9,260 bases of DNA from an uncultured Collinsella sp. (GTDB taxonomy: Bacteria > Actinomycetota > Coriobacteriia > Coriobacteriales > Coriobacteriaceae), in the NCBI GenBank assembly GCA_958421655.1, contig CATZMG010000074.1:1-9260 (forward strand), given 5' to 3'. Positions 6,076 to 9,260 of this stretch are shown here, piece by piece. Under the pieces are notes generated by a model. The model did no database searches. It was not told the DNA's origin and worked only from the letters and a program-made list of their open reading frames with translations. Position numbers and translations under genes: made by a program. Each line of letters starts with the position of its first letter. The first letter of the stretch is position 1.

Positions 6076-7542
6076 TTGTCACAGTTCACCGATATCAGCC
6101 GCATTAACGTGTGCGGCGGCGACGGCGGAGCCGGATGCATGTCGTTTAGGCGCGAGGCATTTGTCCCCAAGGGCGGCCCCGATGGCGGCGACGGCGGTCG
6201 TGGCGGCAATGTCGTCATCCAGGCCGATGCTCAGCTGTCTTCGCTGATCGATTACCGCTTTAAGCATCACTTCCGCGCCGAGCGCGGCACGCACGGACAG
6301 GGTGCCCGTCGTAACGGTAAGAGCGGCGAGGACCTGATTCTCAAGGTCCCTATGGGTACCGTGGTGCGCGAGCTCGACCCCGAGACGCAGACCCCGATGT
6401 TCGAGATTGCCGATCTGGTGCACGATGGCGAGCGCGTCGTCGTGGCGCCCGGCGGTGCCGGCGGCCTGGGCAACACGCACTTTGTGACGTCGGTGCGCCG
6501 CGCGCCCGCGTTCGCTCAGCTGGGCGAACCGGCCGAGGAGCACTGGATTGAGCTCGAGATGAAGCTTATGGCCGATGCCGCGCTCGTGGGCTTTCCCTCG
6601 GTGGGTAAGTCATCGCTCATCGCGCGCATGAGTGCCGCCCGTCCCAAGATCGCCGACTACCCGTTTACCACGCTCGTGCCGAACCTCGGCATGGTGCGTG
6701 CCGGCGAATATTCTTACGTCGTTGCCGACGTCCCCGGTCTTATCGAGGGCGCGAGCGAGGGCAAGGGCTTGGGTCACCAGTTCCTGCGCCACATTGAGCG
6801 TACGGCCCTGATCATGCACGTCGTCGACATGACGGGTGGTTTTGAGGATCGCGATCCGGTTGAGGACTACCGCATCATCAACCGCGAGCTCGAGCAGTAT
6901 GGCGCCGAGCTTTCGGAGCGTCCGCAGATCGTCGTTGCCAACAAGTGCGATGCGCCGGGCACGGCCGACAAGATTGCCGACCTCAAGCGCGCAGCGCTCG
7001 ACGATGGACATATGTTCTTTGCCGTGTCTGCCGTGACGGGCGCCGGACTCAATACGCTGATGCTTGCCGTGGGCGAGCAGGTGGCTAAGCTGCGCGCCGA
7101 GTTGGCTGTCTCGGATGAGCCGGTCGTTCTGCGCGACGATGAGTGGGAGCGCCGTCGCCTGCAGCGTGAGAAGCGTTTCCGCATTGTTCAGGAAGAGTCC
7201 GGTGCCTTCCGCGTGGTCGGTCGTGCCATTGAGCGTATGGTCATCCAGACTGACTGGGAAAACGAGGAAGCCGTCATTTACCTGCAGCATAAGTTTGCGC
7301 GTATGGGTGTTGACGACGCGCTCGAGAAGGCCGGTTGCCGTGCGGGCGACGAGGTCCGCATTTGCCAGCGCGCCTTTGACTTTGAGGGCGCCGAGGACTT
7401 CTCGGAGTACGAGGAGCTCGAGGATGCTGGCGAGGACGTTGCCGTTGAAGCCATTGACGTGGCCGATGCTGCGGATGAGGGCGTCGAGGTTGTCGATGCG
7501 GCGGATGCCGCGGGCGATGCCGAGACCTCGGAGGGCGAGTAA
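6076..7542 (+). CDS. obgE: Obg family GTPase ObgE/CgtA
   Basis: An essential GTPase that binds the large ribosomal subunit, takes part in its assembly and responds to (p)ppGpp. The 488 residues show three domains. First is the Gly-rich Obg fold (about 3-160), with GGDGGAGCMSFRREAF, GGPDGGDGGRGG and PGGAGGLGN. Next is the G domain (about 165-340): G1 GFPSVGKSS at 172-180, switch FTTL at 197-200, G3 DVPG at 218-221, G4 NKCD at 289-292 and G5 SAV at 318-320. Then comes an OCT domain (about 365-432) of the type common in Gram-positives. A very acidic tail (435-488) has 23 Asp/Glu in 54 residues and no Lys or Arg. The start is TTG with AGGAGG. No promoter is obvious between the rpmA terminator and this gene, so expression may depend on readthrough of that terminator. 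nadD follows after three bases. Confidence 0.96.
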   Translation: MSQFTDISRINVCGGDGGAGCMSFRREAFVPKGGPDGGDGGRGGNVVIQADAQLSSLIDYRFKHHFRAERGTHGQGARRNGKSGEDLILKVPMGTVVRELDPETQTPMFEIADLVHDGERVVVAPGGAGGLGNTHFVTSVRRAPAFAQLGEPAEEHWIELEMKLMADAALVGFPSVGKSSLIARMSAARPKIADYPFTTLVPNLGMVRAGEYSYVVADVPGLIEGASEGKGLGHQFLRHIERTALIMHVVDMTGGFEDRDPVEDYRIINRELEQYGAELSERPQIVVANKCDAPGTADKIADLKRAALDDGHMFFAVSAVTGAGLNTLMLAVGEQVAKLRAELAVSDEPVVLRDDEWERRRLQREKRFRIVQEESGAFRVVGRAIERMVIQTDWENEEAVIYLQHKFARMGVDDALEKAGCRAGDEVRICQRAFDFEGAEDFSEYEELEDAGEDVAVEAIDVADAADEGVEVVDAADAAGDAETSEGE

Positions 7543-7545
7543 GCC

Positions 7546-8223
7546 ATGTCGCTGCGCGGTGGAATCGGTCTGCCCGAGCTTCCTCTAGAGGACGGGCAGG
7601 AGTTTAGGCTCGGCATTATGGGTGGCACCTTTGATCCCATCCATTACGGGCACCTGGTGACCGCCGAGCAGGCGCGCGAGTCGCTCGACTTGGACGCTGT
7701 GCTCTTTATGCCGGCGGGCTCTCCTGCCTTTAAGCTTGACAAGCCGGTGACGCCTGCCGAGGACCGTTATGCCATGACGGTCCTCGCCACTGCCGCGAAC
7801 CCGGCCTTTTTGGCGAGCCGGTTCGAGATCGACCGTCCGGGTGTAACCTATACGGCCGATACGCTTCATGCCCTTCGCGACTTTTACCCGCCGCAGGTAA
7901 AGCTCTACTTTATTACGGGCGCCGACGCGATTATCGATATTGTGACCTGGCATGATGCCGAACGAATCGCTGAGCTTGCTACCTTTATTGCGGCGACGCG
8001 ACCGGGCTTTGATATCGATACGGCGCGTGCCCGAATCAAAGAGTCGGGGCTGCCGTTCGACGTGCGCTATATTCAGATTCCGGCGCTGGCGATCAGCTCG
8101 ACGAACATTCGTAAGCGAGTTGCCCGCGGCATGAGCGTGCGCTATCTTACGAGCGAGTCCGTGCTCGGCTACATTCGCAAGCGCAGGCTATATGCCGATT
8201 TGGGCCAAGAGGATTTTGAGTGA
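7546..8223 (+). CDS. nadD: Nicotinate-nucleotide adenylyltransferase
   Basis: The enzyme transfers AMP from ATP to nicotinate mononucleotide to give deamido-NAD, a required step of NAD synthesis in the cytosol. The 225 residues carry the nucleotidyltransferase motif GGTFDPIHYGH (26-36, with the HxGH pair His33 and His36), the ITGADAIIDIVTWHDAERI segment (123-141) and the C-terminal ISSTNIRKRV (183-192). About 20 poorly conserved residues precede the core fold; this stretch is encoded by a strong inverted repeat (7570-7599). GGAGGG at 7530-7535, inside the end of obgE, supports ATG 7546. The gene lies three bases after obgE, and its stop is ten bases before yqeK, so translation is probably coupled along the operon. 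Confidence 0.95.
   Translation: MSLRGGIGLPELPLEDGQEFRLGIMGGTFDPIHYGHLVTAEQARESLDLDAVLFMPAGSPAFKLDKPVTPAEDRYAMTVLATAANPAFLASRFEIDRPGVTYTADTLHALRDFYPPQVKLYFITGADAIIDIVTWHDAERIAELATFIAATRPGFDIDTARARIKESGLPFDVRYIQIPALAISSTNIRKRVARGMSVRYLTSESVLGYIRKRRLYADLGQEDFE
7570..7599 (+). repeat. Inverted repeat (predicted RNA hairpin) in the 5' part of nadD
   Basis: CTGCCCG (7570-7576) is the exact reverse complement of CGGGCAG (7593-7599). Inside lies AGCT (7577-7580, a one-sided bulge) and the perfect 12-base palindrome TCCTCTAGAGGA (7581-7592). Folded as RNA this gives a seven-pair outer stem, a four-base bulge and a four-pair inner stem with a CUAG loop, beginning 24 bases after the first base of the nadD start codon. 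Confidence 0.6.
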
Positions 8224-8232
8224 TGGGGGTCT

Positions 8233-8844
8233 ATGTTGTCGGTAGAGGATCAGTTTGAGGGCGATGAGCGCGCGCTGCTCAAGCGCATTCAAGAGCTGCT
8301 CGATGTTCGTATGAAGGATAAGCGCAAGCGCTATGTGCATTCGCTGGGTGTTGCCGAGACCGCACTTCATCTGGCCGAGGTCTACGGCGTCGACCGCTTT
8401 GATGCCGCTGCTGCCGGCTTGATCCACGACTGGGACAAGGTGCTTTCCGATGACGAGCTGGTCACGCGCGCTCTGCATTACGGCATTAAGATTGCCGGCT
8501 CTCCTTCTGCCGCGACGCCGCTTTTGCATGGCCCTGTTGCCGCCTATGAGCTTCCGCAGCTTTTTCCCGAGCTGTCGCCGGCGGTCTTTCAGGCTGTCGA
8601 CCGTCACACCGTGGGTGCCTGCGATATGACGCCGCTCGATATGGTGGTCTTTGTGGCCGATGCCATCGAGCCCAACCGCCACGGCGACTATGCACATGCG
8701 CTGCGCAAGATGGTGGGGGAGTCGACGCTCGACGAGTTGTTCTTCTCCTGTTTTGCGCAGGGTTTGGTCTATGTGATTCAGTCCGGGCGCTATCTTTATC
8801 CCACGGCTATTTCGATTTACAACCATTACGCCCAGCTGCACTAG
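8233..8844 (+). CDS. yqeK: HD-domain hydrolase YqeK, probable symmetrical Ap4A hydrolase
   Basis: An HD-superfamily metal-dependent phosphohydrolase; characterised YqeK proteins split diadenosine tetraphosphate into two ADP. The 203 residues show the expected ligands: His36 in RYVHSLGVAE, His65-Asp66 in AGLIHDWDK, His99 in PLLHGPVAAYEL, His125 in AVDRHTVG and Asp143 in VVFVADAIEPNR. The family often follows nadD and precedes rsfS, as here. The start is uncertain by one codon: ATG 8233 lies only three bases after the GGGGG at 8225-8229, whereas TTG 8236 would have a better six-base spacing. Either choice leaves the domain intact. No prior step in a pathway with its neighbours is shown by the sequence itself. 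Confidence 0.92.
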   Translation: MLSVEDQFEGDERALLKRIQELLDVRMKDKRKRYVHSLGVAETALHLAEVYGVDRFDAAAAGLIHDWDKVLSDDELVTRALHYGIKIAGSPSAATPLLHGPVAAYELPQLFPELSPAVFQAVDRHTVGACDMTPLDMVVFVADAIEPNRHGDYAHALRKMVGESTLDELFFSCFAQGLVYVIQSGRYLYPTAISIYNHYAQLH

Positions 8845-8871
8845 CTCGGGCTGTCTAGAAAGAGGTATTCC

Positions 8872-9260
8872 ATGGCCGACGAGACCATGACCGACGAGCA
8901 GATTCTTGAAGGTGTGGAGCACAAGAGCTTCGTCGCCACGTCCGAACGCACTGCCGCCTCGCTGTCTGCGAGCGGTGTCGCCGCCGAGGATGTCGCCCGC
9001 GCCGCCGCGCAGGCCGCCTACGACAAGAAGGGCGAGGACGTTCAGGTGCTCGACCTGACCGAGCTTTCCGATGTGTGCGACTATTTTGTGCTTGCCACCG
9101 GTACCAACAACCGCCAGGTCGATTCTATCGTCGACGAGATCGAGGAGAAGGTCGCCGAGGCTTGCGGCGAGCATCCGTTCTCCATCGAGGGCCGCGAGCA
9201 GAAGACCTGGATGCTCATGGACTACGGTTCGGTTGTCGTCCACGTCTTCACTCCCGAAGC
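8872..9260 (+). CDS. rsfS: Ribosomal silencing factor RsfS (Iojap family), 3' end outside the window
   Basis: RsfS binds L14 on the 50S subunit and blocks its joining to 30S, lowering translation under starvation. The 129 complete codons hold the Iojap domain from about residue 42: ARAAAQAAYDKKGEDVQVLDL, then LSDVCDYFVLATGTNNRQV, then SIEGREQKTWMLMDYGSVVVHVF and the start of the TPEA segment. The terminal part, expected to contain the conserved Phe-Tyr and Leu-Glu-x-Leu-Trp residues, is cut off. AGAGG at 8861-8865 lies six bases before ATG 8872. About 40 hydrophilic residues rich in Glu, Ala and Ser precede the domain, longer than in most RsfS proteins. An in-frame ATG at 8887 is an alternative start but is less well placed relative to the ribosome-binding site. 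Confidence 0.93.
   Translation, partial: MADETMTDEQILEGVEHKSFVATSERTAASLSASGVAAEDVARAAAQAAYDKKGEDVQVLDLTELSDVCDYFVLATGTNNRQVDSIVDEIEEKVAEACGEHPFSIEGREQKTWMLMDYGSVVVHVFTPE

Noticed and set aside
8188..9243. Open frame of 351 codons on the - strand across yqeK and rsfS
   Set aside because: It is antisense to two recognised genes with good ribosome-binding sites and has no recognisable motif. The same reasoning removes the - strand frames at 593-1288, 1514-2347, 5208-6011 and 6610-7290.

Overview
The window is an ordinary-looking piece of a bacterial core-genome locus with high GC (I judge around 60% by eye). All genes are on the + strand and packed tightly, often with TTG or ATG starts and good Shine-Dalgarno sites. 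Gene order and protein style (OCT-domain Obg with an acidic tail, L27 without a cleaved leader, RodA beside a class B PBP) fit a Coriobacteriia-type actinobacterium such as Collinsella. That assignment is an inference from memory of such genomes, not a search result.

Layout. Positions 1-1612 hold cell-elongation genes: the C-terminal end of a class B transpeptidase (PBP2/MrdA type) and a complete SEDS polymerase (RodA). Next comes a 309-residue protein (1631-2560) with a DUF697-like C-terminal half and an N-terminal half that looks like a nucleotide-binding fold without its P-loop. It is the least understood gene here. Then follows a widely conserved but poorly understood pair: a B12-binding-type radical SAM protein (2571-4448, TIGR03960 family) and its partner (4445-5257, TIGR03936/DUF2344 family), joined by an ATGA stop/start overlap. 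The first transcription unit appears to run from before the window to here.

A near-consensus housekeeping promoter (5254-5282), whose -35 box contains the stop codon of the upstream gene, drives rplU (L21) and rpmA (L27). A strong intrinsic terminator (6016-6059) follows rpmA and ends only two bases before the Shine-Dalgarno of obgE. Downstream are obgE, nadD, yqeK and rsfS, the last cut by the window end. These link ribosome assembly and silencing (Obg, RsfS), NAD synthesis (NadD) and dinucleoside-polyphosphate turnover (YqeK), an arrangement also seen in Firmicutes.

I found no mobile element, CRISPR array, tRNA or rRNA. The points most worth a second look are the DUF697-like gene, the terminator set against the obgE ribosome-binding site, a strong hairpin inside the first codons of nadD, and an in-frame stop at the very left edge of the PBP fragment. 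I did not find a convincing wholly new multi-gene system.
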